From NCBI GenBank assembly GCA_012514035.1, contig JAAZBB010000046.1, forward strand, positions 1 to 32,755: 32,755 nt of DNA, in the 5' to 3' direction. The translations under genes were made by a program, and so were the position numbers. The DNA comes from Lentisphaerota bacterium (GTDB lineage Bacteria > Verrucomicrobiota > Kiritimatiellia > CAIQIC01 > Lenti-01). Of this stretch, positions 23,227 to 31,700 are shown piece by piece. The stretch's first letter is position 1. Every line of letters starts with the position of its first letter. The notes under the pieces are model-generated. The model had not been told where the DNA came from, did no database searches, and saw only the letters and a list, made by a program, of their open reading frames with translations.

Positions 23227-24486
23227 ATGAACACCTTCCCCCTCACCCTCGCGCAGACCGAGGACCTCGCCCAGAAGTTCCCCACCCCCTTCCACCTCTA
23301 CGACGAGGCGGGCATCCGGGACAACGCGCGGCGGCTGATCAAGGCGTTTTCGATTTTCCCCGATTTCCGCGAGTTTTTCGCCGTCAAGGCCGCGCCCAAT
23401 CCGTTCCTCCTCAAGATTCTCGCTGCCGAGGGGCTCGGTGCCGATTGCTCTTCCCTGGCCGAGCTGCGTCTGTGCGAAGCCGTCGGCTTGCGCGGCGACC
23501 GCGTGATGTTCACCTCCAACGAAACCCCCGACGAGGAGTTTCGCGAAGCCCGCCGCCTCGGCGCCATCATCAACCTCGACGACATTACGCACATTGATGC
23601 GCTCGTGGCGGCAACGGGCTCGCTGCCGGAAACGCTGTGCTTCCGCTACAACCCCGGTCCGCTCAAGGCCGGAAACGCCATCATCGGCCACCCGGAGGAA
23701 GCCAAATACGGCCTGACTCGCGAGCAGCTTTTTGCCGCCTACGCCCGCGCTGGCGAACTTGGCGTCAGGAAATTCGGCCTGCACACCATGGTGGTTTCCA
23801 ACGAACTCGACGAGCAATACCACATCGAAACCGCGCGCATGCTGTTCGAGCTGGCGGTGGAAATCCACCGGCGCCTCGGCATCCGCATGGCCTTCATCAA
23901 CACCGGCGGCGGCATTGGCATTCCCTACCGCCCGGAGCAAAAGGCCGTGAACTACGAGACCATCGCCCGCGGCGCGCGCAAGCTCTATGACGACATCATC
24001 GTGCCCGCCGGTCTGGATCCGCTGGCCTACAACATGGAATGCGGCCGCGCCATCACCGGGCCCTACGGCTGGCTCGTCACCCGCGCTATCCGCCGCAAGG
24101 ACACCTACCGGTCCTACATCGGCGTGGACGCCTCGATGGCCAACCTGATGCGCCCGGGCCTGTACGGCGCGTATCACCACATCACTGTCCTCGGCAAGGA
24201 AAACGCCCCCGCGACAAAGACCTACGACGTCGTCGGCTCGCTGTGCGAGAACTGCGACAAGTTCGCCATCCAGCGCGAGCTCCCCGAAATCGCCATGGGC
24301 GATTTGCTGGTCATCCACGACACGGGCGCCCACGGCCACGCCATGGGCTACAACTACAACGGCAAGACCCGCTCCGCCGAACTGCTCCTGCGGCCGGACG
24401 GGTCCGTCATCCAGATCCGTCGCGCCGAAACCCTGGACGATCTTTTCGCGACCCTCGACCTCGAGTCCGTTTCCGATTTTAGGTAG
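23227..24486 (+). CDS. lysA: Diaminopimelate decarboxylase
   Basis: 419-residue PLP enzyme of fold type III (alanine-racemase fold) decarboxylating meso-diaminopimelate to L-lysine. The PLP lysine is K54 in F-F-A-V-K-A-A-P-N-P; the phosphate-binding G-G-G is 227-229; E271 lies in N-M-E-C-G-R; and C340 sits in G-S-L-C-E-N-C-D-K-F, the substrate-binding loop contributed to the dimer partner. The G-A-H-G-H-A-M-G-Y-N-Y-N-G segment near the end is also typical, with His in place of the common Tyr. The size and the ENCD variant match a branch distinct from the classical E. coli LysA. ATG at 23227 (an in-frame TTG lies at 23221); no Shine-Dalgarno is visible. Stand-alone gene; the decarboxylase family also includes other basic amino acid decarboxylases, so substrate is inferred. 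Confidence 0.88.
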   Translation: MNTFPLTLAQTEDLAQKFPTPFHLYDEAGIRDNARRLIKAFSIFPDFREFFAVKAAPNPFLLKILAAEGLGADCSSLAELRLCEAVGLRGDRVMFTSNETPDEEFREARRLGAIINLDDITHIDALVAATGSLPETLCFRYNPGPLKAGNAIIGHPEEAKYGLTREQLFAAYARAGELGVRKFGLHTMVVSNELDEQYHIETARMLFELAVEIHRRLGIRMAFINTGGGIGIPYRPEQKAVNYETIARGARKLYDDIIVPAGLDPLAYNMECGRAITGPYGWLVTRAIRRKDTYRSYIGVDASMANLMRPGLYGAYHHITVLGKENAPATKTYDVVGSLCENCDKFAIQRELPEIAMGDLLVIHDTGAHGHAMGYNYNGKTRSAELLLRPDGSVIQIRRAETLDDLFATLDLESVSDFR

Positions 24487-24594
24487 GGACGCCCCTCCAG
24501 AGGCGGGCAGACTGCGCTGCCGGCGTCCGCTCAACAGCCCGGTCGTCTCGGCGAGACGACCCAACCTTTCCGATCCATGGCTGGAGCGCGCTCC
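24485..24594. repeat. Cluster of hairpin repeats after lysA
   Basis: Immediately after the lysA stop come GGGACGCCCCTCC-AGAGGCG, then the palindrome GGTCGTCTCG-G-CGAGACGACC (24541-24561), and GGAGCGCGCTCC (24583-24594). The second shares its arms with the palindrome at 20025-20044. The stretch 24487-24716 has no gene. Confidence 0.55.
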
Positions 24595-24716
24595 GAATCC
24601 ATTCCAACCCCGTCCAACGCCATCGTCCCCGAGTTGCCCATTCTCTATTGTGCCGCCTTGCCTTCCCGGCGCATACATTTCATCCTGTACGCAGTTCAAG
24701 GAGACACTTCCATAAA

Positions 24717-24827
24717 ATGAAAATAGGCGCTCGGATGGGCGATCCGTTCTCTGCACAATTGATGTTTCAGATCGAACAGTTCATCTGCCGCGCGGATGGT
24801 CAGGCGAAGGAAAACGCTTGGCCCTGA
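24717..24827 (+). CDS. Short ORF (36 aa) preceding the uncharacterised gene, possibly its N-terminus
   Basis: ATG at 24717 with AAGGAGA about 13 bases upstream, running to TGA at 24825-24827. Its frame ends ...K-E-N-A-W-P and overlaps by ten bases the TTG start of the next gene, whose first residues are A-L-T-D-S-Q. Insertion of one C in the CCC at 24822-24824 would fuse the two into one protein of about 149 residues. Either this is a genuine small coupled gene, or the two are parts of one frameshifted gene. Confidence 0.4.
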   Translation: MKIGARMGDPFSAQLMFQIEQFICRADGQAKENAWP

Positions 24828-25162
24828 CCGATTCCCAGGTCCGTTCCGCCCTCATCACGACGATCAAGAAACTGGAAGGCGCGGACCCGGCCATTCCCCG
24901 AGCCAACGATCGGGACGCGATCTTGGCCGAACTAATCGAAACCCTCTGCCTCGCCAGCCAAGATCTCGGCGAAAAGTTCACCGCTGTGGATGGCGCAGAG
25001 GTCGAACAAGACCTCGCGGCCGCCGATTGGACCAAGGCCATCGAAGCGGTCGAGCATTCCCTTCAAATCCGGAAAAGCCCGGTTCCCGGATCCAGGTGCT
25101 ATCTCGATTACGTCCAGCAGTTGATCGCGGATGCCAAGCGCCATCTGCAAGATAAACGATAG
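24818..25162 (+). CDS. Uncharacterised protein, 114 aa
   Basis: Small soluble helical protein starting at TTG 24818 with AAGGA seven bases upstream. It contains L-T-D-S-Q-V-R-S-A-L-I-T-T-I-K-K-L-E-G and a later H-S-L-Q-I-R-K-S-P-V-P-G-S-R segment. I do not recognise the family. No signal peptide, membrane segment or metal-binding motif is seen. No neighbour indicates a function. The upstream short frame may belong to it. Confidence 0.6.
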   Translation: MALTDSQVRSALITTIKKLEGADPAIPRANDRDAILAELIETLCLASQDLGEKFTAVDGAEVEQDLAAADWTKAIEAVEHSLQIRKSPVPGSRCYLDYVQQLIADAKRHLQDKR

Positions 25163-25233
25163 TCGCCATCGAAAAACCCGCCCCGGGAATGGCATCCGCC
25201 TCCGGCCGACGCGACGCCGCCCGAGAACTCGAA

Positions 25234-25265
25234 CCGGACTTTATAAAATCCGGACTTTATAAAAT
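25234..25265. repeat. Tandem 16-bp repeat upstream of the nitroreductase fusion
   Basis: CCGGACTTTATAAAAT occurs twice, back to back (25234-25249, 25250-25265), followed by CCGG. The overlap CCGG-TTTATAAA-CCGG is nearly self-complementary, so each unit may be a binding half of a regulator, or provide TATAAA-like -10 elements. It ends about 70 bases before the ATG of the fusion gene. Confidence 0.6.
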
Positions 25266-25335
25266 CCGGTTGGATTTTTCCGCCTCTGTTTTGCTACGTT
25301 TTTTCTCATCGCCCACCTGTGCAGGAGTCAATACC

Positions 25336-26586
25336 ATGCCGAAATACAGCGACATCGAAGACGCGATTGATTACGTGAGTTCCAGCCAGTACGGCGACCA
25401 CCGCGCGGTCTACGACCGCCAAACAGGCGAATTGTTCTTCGCCGGAGACATGGCCGGCATAAACGAAATCCCCGCGGTACTCGACGACAAGCGCCATCTC
25501 GAAATCCCCCACAAGAACGACCTGGACCTGGGGCGCAACCTGGTCTTCCGGTTTGTCCGCAATGCGATGCCGGAGGCGGAAGACCAAGTCTGCCACTTCT
25601 TCCGGCGCCGCGGCGCCTACGGACGTTTCAAGAACTTCCTCGACGGGCGCGGCCGGCTCCAAGCCTGGCATGATTATGAAAAGGCCGAGTGGCACCGGGC
25701 CATCCAGGCCTGGTGCCGCGAAAACAAACTGGAAATCGCGGATAACGCTCCGGGCGCCCCGGCCCCTAACGACTTCCTGCGAATCGACCCGGACTGCTGC
25801 ACGCGCTGCGGACGCTGCGCGCAGGTCTGCCCCATGGGGATCGTCGCCCCGGCCACGCCGGATGTTTTGCCGTTCGTGAAGGACGAAGACGTCGCGCGCT
25901 GCCTCTTCTGCGGCCACTGCGAAGCCTTCTGTCCGACGCAGGCCCTCGTCCTGGACTTTCGTCTTGAAGACCGGCCCGCCCATCCGGTCGAGGCCCGCGC
26001 GCTGGCGCCGGCCGATCTGGTCTGCCATCTGAAAAGTCGCCGGTCCATCCGCCGTTTCCTGCCCGATCCCGTCCCGCGCGAGACGATCCTGGAAATCCTC
26101 GATGCGGCCCGCTACGCCCCCTCCGGCACCAACCAGCAGCCCGTGCAGTGGCACGTGGTGTACGAGTCGAAACAAGTCCGTAAAATCGCCGCGCACGTCG
26201 CCGATTGGATGCGCATCCGCGCGCAAACCGACGATCCGCTGGGCCACATTCTGGTGCAGCTTGTCGCGGGGTGGGATGCCGGCTTTGACGTCGCCTGCCT
26301 CGGCGCTCCTCACTTGCTCGCGGCCCATGTGCCGGGGGACAATCCGATCGCCCCGGTGGATGCCATCATCGCGCTGACCCACGTCGACATCCTCGCGCCG
26401 GCCTATGGCCTCGGCACCTGCTGGGCGGGCTTCGTTTCCGCGGCCGCAACGTTGCACGAACCGCTGCAAAAAGAACTGGCCCTGCCCGCCGGCCGCCGCT
26501 TCGCCTATGCGCTGCTGCTGGGCCGTCCGCAGTTCAAACCCCGCGGCATCCCGCGGCGGAATCCCCTCGCGGTGACCTGGGTATAG
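25336..26586 (+). CDS. UPF0158 - 2[4Fe-4S] ferredoxin - nitroreductase fusion protein
   Basis: 416-residue cytoplasmic protein of three joined domains. Residues about 5-135 match UPF0158, a small family of unknown role (F-K-N-F-L-D-G-R-G near 98 and A-W-H-D-Y near 110 are its late landmarks). Residues 150-205 are a bacterial-type ferredoxin with two complete clusters: C155, C158, C161, C165 and C189, C192, C195, C199. Residues about 230-416 are an FMN-binding nitroreductase: S-R-R-S-I-R-R-F near 235-242 and A-R-Y-A-P-S-G-T-N-Q-Q-P-V (258-270) form the flavin site. Ferredoxin-nitroreductase two-domain proteins are known; the UPF0158 addition is unusual. Electrons would pass from the clusters to FMN and on to an unknown substrate. 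An AGGAG site precedes the ATG at 25336. The clusters would be supplied by Fe-S scaffolds such as the NifU-like protein at 3846. Confidence 0.85.
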   Translation: MPKYSDIEDAIDYVSSSQYGDHRAVYDRQTGELFFAGDMAGINEIPAVLDDKRHLEIPHKNDLDLGRNLVFRFVRNAMPEAEDQVCHFFRRRGAYGRFKNFLDGRGRLQAWHDYEKAEWHRAIQAWCRENKLEIADNAPGAPAPNDFLRIDPDCCTRCGRCAQVCPMGIVAPATPDVLPFVKDEDVARCLFCGHCEAFCPTQALVLDFRLEDRPAHPVEARALAPADLVCHLKSRRSIRRFLPDPVPRETILEILDAARYAPSGTNQQPVQWHVVYESKQVRKIAAHVADWMRIRAQTDDPLGHILVQLVAGWDAGFDVACLGAPHLLAAHVPGDNPIAPVDAIIALTHVDILAPAYGLGTCWAGFVSAAATLHEPLQKELALPAGRRFAYALLLGRPQFKPRGIPRRNPLAVTWV

Positions 26587-26716
26587 CGGCCCCTTCCGGC
26601 CAGCGCCACCGCAACGAGGTGCCAGCTTGGCAAATACAAGTCAGGCCTATGCCTCCGGCGTAACCCGCAAAACCCGTTGATCCAATCCGGTCCAGTCCGC
26701 ATTGTTCGGTTCCAGC

Positions 26717-26861
26717 CGGGCGCATCTGCGATTCGGTACAGGTTCGGTGCAGGTTCCTTCGGCGGCCGACAAAATCACGTGGCCGCCAGGAAGGGACGGC
26801 GCGCCGCGCCGTCCCTACCCAAACGCAACCCAGGCCATGCACCTAATCGCAGATGCGCCCG
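26717..26861. repeat. 145-bp fold-back element with 17-bp perfect arms
   Basis: The arms 26717-26733 and 26845-26861 are perfect 17-base inverted repeats (core GGGCGCATCTGCGATT) and continue imperfectly inward. Inside are two further hairpins: GGCGGCC/GGCCGCC (26761-26767, 26781-26787) and GGGACGGCGC/GCGCCGTCCC (26793-26802, 26806-26815). TTCGGTACAGG and TTCGGTGCAGG lie in tandem near 26732-26753. Nothing is encoded. It could be a MITE-like or REP-type element. The remainder of 26587-26911 holds no gene. Confidence 0.65.
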
Positions 26862-26875
26862 TTCCGGCCCTGGTC

Positions 26876-26905
26876 TTGTTTTATCCATTGGTCCGCGAGT
26901 ATGCT
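26876..26905 (+). promoter_or_regulatory. Putative promoter of the GH13 gene
   Basis: TTGTTT (26876-26881), 18-base spacer, TATGCT (26900-26905), six bases before the ATG. Geometry matches the metF start; a leaderless transcript is implied. Confidence 0.4.
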
Positions 26906-26911
26906 GTGGCC

Positions 26912-28714
26912 ATGAACCGCCTTTTTGGATTCCTGCCGGCTCTCGTTTTCCTCGCAACCTCCGCCCTGGCCCAATCCGCCGATCCCGGCCTGGGCGCGAT
27001 CCCGCATGCCAGCGGCACCGCTTTCCGCGTCTGGGCGCCCTTCGCCGAGACCGCCCATGTCGCCGGCGAATTCAGCTCGTGGATCGGCATCCCCATGGCC
27101 CGCGATCCGGACGGCGGTACCTGGTCCGTTGACATCCCCGGGGCGCGGCCCGGCCAGCGGTACAAGTACATTTTCAATGGCCATATCTGGAAGCGCGACC
27201 CGCGCGCGCGCCAGGTCAACCATTCCAGCGGCGACTCTGTGATCTACGATCCGGCCGCGTTCGACTGGGGCGACGACAAGCCGCCCGCCATCCCCCGCTC
27301 TGATCTTGTGATCTACCAGCTCCACGTCGGCACCTTTTCCGGCGGGAATCCGCCGGCCACCTTCGACGAGGCCATTCCCCTGCTGGACTACCTGCGCGTC
27401 CTGGGCATCACCGCCATCCAGCTCATGCCCGTCAACGAATTCCCCGGCGGCCACAGCTGGGGCTACAACCCCGCGGAGGAATTTGCCGTCGAAACCGACT
27501 ACGGCGGGCCCGACGCCTTCAAGCGCTTCGTGCGCGCGGCTCACGAGCACGGGCTCGCTGTCTTCGTGGATGTCATCCACAACCACTACGGCCCGACCGA
27601 TCTCGACCTGTGGCAGTTCGACGGCTGGAGCGAAAACGGGCTCGGGGGCATTTATTTCTACAACGACGAACGGGCCCACACCCCGTGGGGCTCCACCCGC
27701 CCCGACTACGGCCGCCCCGAAGTGCGCGCATTCATCCGCGACCAGATCTTCATGTACGCCGAGGAGTATCATGTCGATGGCTTCCGCTGGGACTCGGTGT
27801 ACCACATCATCAACACCGAGATGGACAACAACACCCAAGGCGTCCAGATGCTGCAGGCGATCAATCGGGAGTTGGCCGAAATCCATCCCGCCCTCCTGCG
27901 CATCGCCGAAGACCACGCTTTCGACCACGACATGGCCTTCGACGGCCAATGGGACATCGGCCACCGCTGGGCGCTCTTCCACCAGATCGCCAACGCCTGG
28001 GACCATGAACGCGACATGCGCACCGCGGCCGGAACCCTGATCGACTGGCCCGGCTTCCACCGCGTCATCTTCACCGAGGCGCACGACTACATCGCCCGCA
28101 TGAACGACAACCGGAGCCGGGTGCCGGCCGCGATCCATCCCGAGAATCCCGAAAGCATCTGGGCGCGCAAACGCGCGCTCCTCGGCGCCGCCATGGTTTT
28201 GACCACCCCCGGCCTGCCCATGATCTTCCAAGGCCAGGAAATGCATGAAACCCAGGCCTTTCACGACGACACCCCCCTGCGCTGGGACCGCACCAACACC
28301 CATGCCGGCATTGTCCGCGCCTACCGCGACCTGATCGGCTTGCGCCGCAATCTCGACGGCACCACCCCGGGCCTCCAGGGCGCCGGCATCGGCGTACACC
28401 ACCTCGACAACAGCAACAAAGTCATGGCCTTCGTCCGCTGGGATCAGGGCGGATGCACTGATGATGTTGTCGTTATCGCCAACTTCTCCTGCCACGACTA
28501 TGACCAGAATGATTATGTGATCCGCTTTCCCTCCGCCGGCACCTGGCACCGCCGCTTCAACGGCGATTCCACCGCTTACGCCGCCGATTTCCGTGATGTC
28601 GGCGCCGACCGCATCGACGCCGCCGGCGAGCCGCCCATGGCCACCGTCGCCATGGGCAAATACTCGCTCCAGATCTTCTCCAAGACCCCCCCGCCCGGCA
28701 CGCCGGACCGATGA
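26912..28714 (+). CDS. Secreted GH13 alpha-glucan enzyme (branching-enzyme-like)
   Basis: 600-residue exported protein. Residues 1-21 are a signal peptide (ending S-A-L-A-Q). Residues about 34-115 are a CBM48-type beta domain (F-R-V-W-A-P-F-A-E-T-A-H-V-A-G-E-F-S-S-W). Residues about 125-490 are the GH13 barrel: region I D-V-I-H-N-H (220-225), region II G-F-R-W-D with R292 and nucleophile D294, acid/base E333 in I-A-E-D-H, and H391-D392 in region IV. Residues about 510-600 form the C-terminal beta domain. Overall it resembles a glycogen-branching enzyme or trehalohydrolase, but those are cytoplasmic, whereas this one carries a signal peptide. It should act on alpha-1,4/1,6 glucans outside the inner membrane. 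It converges on the next gene, seven bases apart. Exact linkage specificity cannot be read. Confidence 0.9.
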   Translation: MNRLFGFLPALVFLATSALAQSADPGLGAIPHASGTAFRVWAPFAETAHVAGEFSSWIGIPMARDPDGGTWSVDIPGARPGQRYKYIFNGHIWKRDPRARQVNHSSGDSVIYDPAAFDWGDDKPPAIPRSDLVIYQLHVGTFSGGNPPATFDEAIPLLDYLRVLGITAIQLMPVNEFPGGHSWGYNPAEEFAVETDYGGPDAFKRFVRAAHEHGLAVFVDVIHNHYGPTDLDLWQFDGWSENGLGGIYFYNDERAHTPWGSTRPDYGRPEVRAFIRDQIFMYAEEYHVDGFRWDSVYHIINTEMDNNTQGVQMLQAINRELAEIHPALLRIAEDHAFDHDMAFDGQWDIGHRWALFHQIANAWDHERDMRTAAGTLIDWPGFHRVIFTEAHDYIARMNDNRSRVPAAIHPENPESIWARKRALLGAAMVLTTPGLPMIFQGQEMHETQAFHDDTPLRWDRTNTHAGIVRAYRDLIGLRRNLDGTTPGLQGAGIGVHHLDNSNKVMAFVRWDQGGCTDDVVVIANFSCHDYDQNDYVIRFPSAGTWHRRFNGDSTAYAADFRDVGADRIDAAGEPPMATVAMGKYSLQIFSKTPPPGTPDR

Positions 28715-28721
28715 GCGAAGG

Positions 28722-31700
28722 CTACTCTTCGAGCCGGATTTGAAAGACGCCCAGTCGGCGATCCGGATCGATTTCCTGGGTCACCACGTTGAGCGGCGGA
28801 GTCGCACGGATGCCCGCGCGCAGCCGCTCCGGCTCCGCCAGCAGATTGGTGAATCCATACAGCGCATACGATTGGTCCGACGAACTGAACCATGTCAGCA
28901 CAACGGCGCGGTTCGTGGCGACCTCTGTCCAGACCGGCGCCTGATGAAGCAGATAGTGCGGCGCATAGTCGAGCGTGCACAGCCCGCAGGCCTCGTTGAA
29001 CGTGAAGCGATACACGCCGTCGAGCGGCTCGGCGGGCTTGAAGTTGGGGGATCCGCCCTGGAAGTTCCCGAGAGCCTGCAACGGCAGCGCAAACGTGGCG
29101 GAACCGGTGGCTCCCCAGGCCGTGGCCCAATCGTTGTTGGCCACGAACTTGAATTCGGCCCCGGCCTGGTTGGTGAAGGCCAAATCCAGTATCCACAGAT
29201 GGTTGCCCACCGGCTCCATGGGATTCAGTGCCGTGTTCCAGCCGGAGAAATTGCCGACCACGGTGATCCGTTCGTTGGTCGCAATCCCGGCGTCCGCTGC
29301 GAAGGGATCGCTGTTCTCCAGATATTCCGCCGCATTCGCCCAGCCATCGCCATCCGGATCATCCGCCGCGCCATAGAATGCGCTGTTGGTGTAGCGCGCC
29401 GTTTCCCAATCGTCTGGAATGCCATCCCAATCCGAATCGCACGCCTGGGCAACGATGGCATATTTCCGGGTCCAATCGTTGAAGGTGAGGGTGACGTAAC
29501 CGGAATTGGTCGTGACCATCTCGATGTTGGCGCCATCCACGTCGGCCATGTCCCGGAAAGATACGACGTTGGTTGCCTGCTGGTTGTCGCCCCAGTTCAC
29601 GTCCCAGGTGCCGTTCGCCGCGAACTTCAAGGTCGTTGTCCGCGCGCTCCGCCACAAGGTGTATTGCCAGACGTGATCCCCCACCAGCGTCATGGGGCTC
29701 TGGGTCGTAGACCAGTTGTTGAAACTGCCCGCCAGGGAAACCGAGGTGTATCCGGAGAAGGGATCGCGCGTCAGCGGATCGGTGCCGCCGAAATATTCCG
29801 CCAGGTTCGGATAGGCATCCCCGTCCGGATTGCCATACGGCGTCAGGGCCGTGGAATCGCCCGAATGGAGCTGCTCCCATTCGTCCATCATCGTGTCGCC
29901 GTCCGCGTCGTGAAACCCGGCCCATTCCACGGCGAACTCGCCCGTGCTGGCATCCAACACGACGCGATAGCGCCCATTGAACGGTCCCTGGAGCAGAACC
30001 TGCTCGTCAGAAGCCAGCGACAGCCCCAGATTTTCCACGATGCCGGTGCCGTCCGGCACGAGCGGTTCGGCGTCATACGTGCCCCAAAAGGCATAGGCAT
30101 TGCTCGTCCACGTGAGGAAATGCAGTGGCGTCCGGTTCGTCGCGATCAGCAGCACGTCGCCGACCCACCGGTCATGACGGTGCCACGCGTTGGTCCAGAG
30201 CAGCCCGCCGAGCGAAACCCCTGCGCCCCCCACGACCGCTTCGGCGTAGACCGTCGCCGGCGTCGGCGCGTTCCATTCGTTCGGCGATGTTCCCGCGCGC
30301 CATTCCTCGCAGTTGGCGAAGAGATCGCCATCCGGGTCCAGAGCGGCATCGGTTGGATCGGCGGGATTCAGGCCATGGGCCTGTTCCCAGGCATCGGGCA
30401 GGCCATCCCGGTCGGTGTCGGCCTCCGGCGCATTCGAGGAAACGGTCAACCCGTCCAGAATCGCAGGCGCCTCCCCGTCATGCAGGAAACAGACGCCCGC
30501 AAAGACCGAAGTGGGATTGACGAAACCCAGACCGGCGGCAATCTCCGTGTCGTTCAACCGCAGCGACCACTGCCGGCCCGCGCCATCGGCACACACGGAA
30601 ATACGCGCCCAGGCGTCCGTCGGCAACGGGACATGCGCCAGCTCGGTCCAAGCACCGGCGCTGCCGTCGTATACGCGCAGCCGGCCATTGCTGCGCACGT
30701 AAAACGCGGCAACGGCCCGCGGCGGCAAGGCATTCGTGAAATCGGTTGCCGATCGAGCCGGACGAAGATAGAAATCGATCCAGACCGTCTCGTTGGTGCT
30801 TTCGTCGCAATTGAAGAAGACGAGGCTTTCGCGGCCCGTCACAGCCAAGGCGCACAAACCGTTGTGAACCGTCTGGGTCTGGACCCATGCCCCGCCCCAT
30901 GGCACCGCCCAGCCCTGCCGGCCATCCACGCTCCGGTTCATCGGCAAGCGCTCGAAATCGGCCACGACGGGCATCGCCGGAATCTGCGCGACGGTCCGGG
31001 CGCGCCATTCTTCCTCCTCCTCGCAATCTTCATAGGTATTGGACAACGCGTCGTTGCCCAGATCGCCCGGCATCCGGTCCATCGCGGCTTGCAGCCGCGT
31101 CCAGGCGCCGCGCAAGTCGCCCATCTGCGCCGCCAGCTCGTGCTGGACGTACGGAGCGCGCCAGTGATTCGTCTTCAATTGGAACGCCGCTTCGGCCAGT
31201 TCCTCCGCCCGGGGCCATTCCGACCGCGCGCAGGCCGGATCGTTCAGAATCTGGTGCGCACATTCCGCCAGCGCCCGCGCGTTGGTCGAACACACCGCGA
31301 CCGCGGCTTCGAAATAGGCCCGGGCGAAAGAGCGCGGAAACCAGGCGTCGGTTCCCAGGCCCCGCTGCATCAGCATCCACGATGCCGCCCAGATCTCGTG
31401 CGAGGCCGGCGTCCACTCTGCCTGGGCGCGCAACTCCCCGTTCGTATACACCCGGAACAGCCATTGTTCGGCCGCGCGCACGGAACTGGACATGGGATAG
31501 CGCAGCATCGCCGCCGCCGCGTTGCTGGCCACGAGCCCGTAGTCCGCCGCGTCCCACGCCGTCTGCGCGGCGGCCACCAGCCCGGACGCCGCCGCCTCGA
31601 AACCGGCCGGCACGTAAGTGTGACCGACTTCCGCGAAATCCTCCTCCAGCCATGCCAGCGCCGCGCTGATGGATTGGGTCGGCCCGATCTCGTGCCCGCC

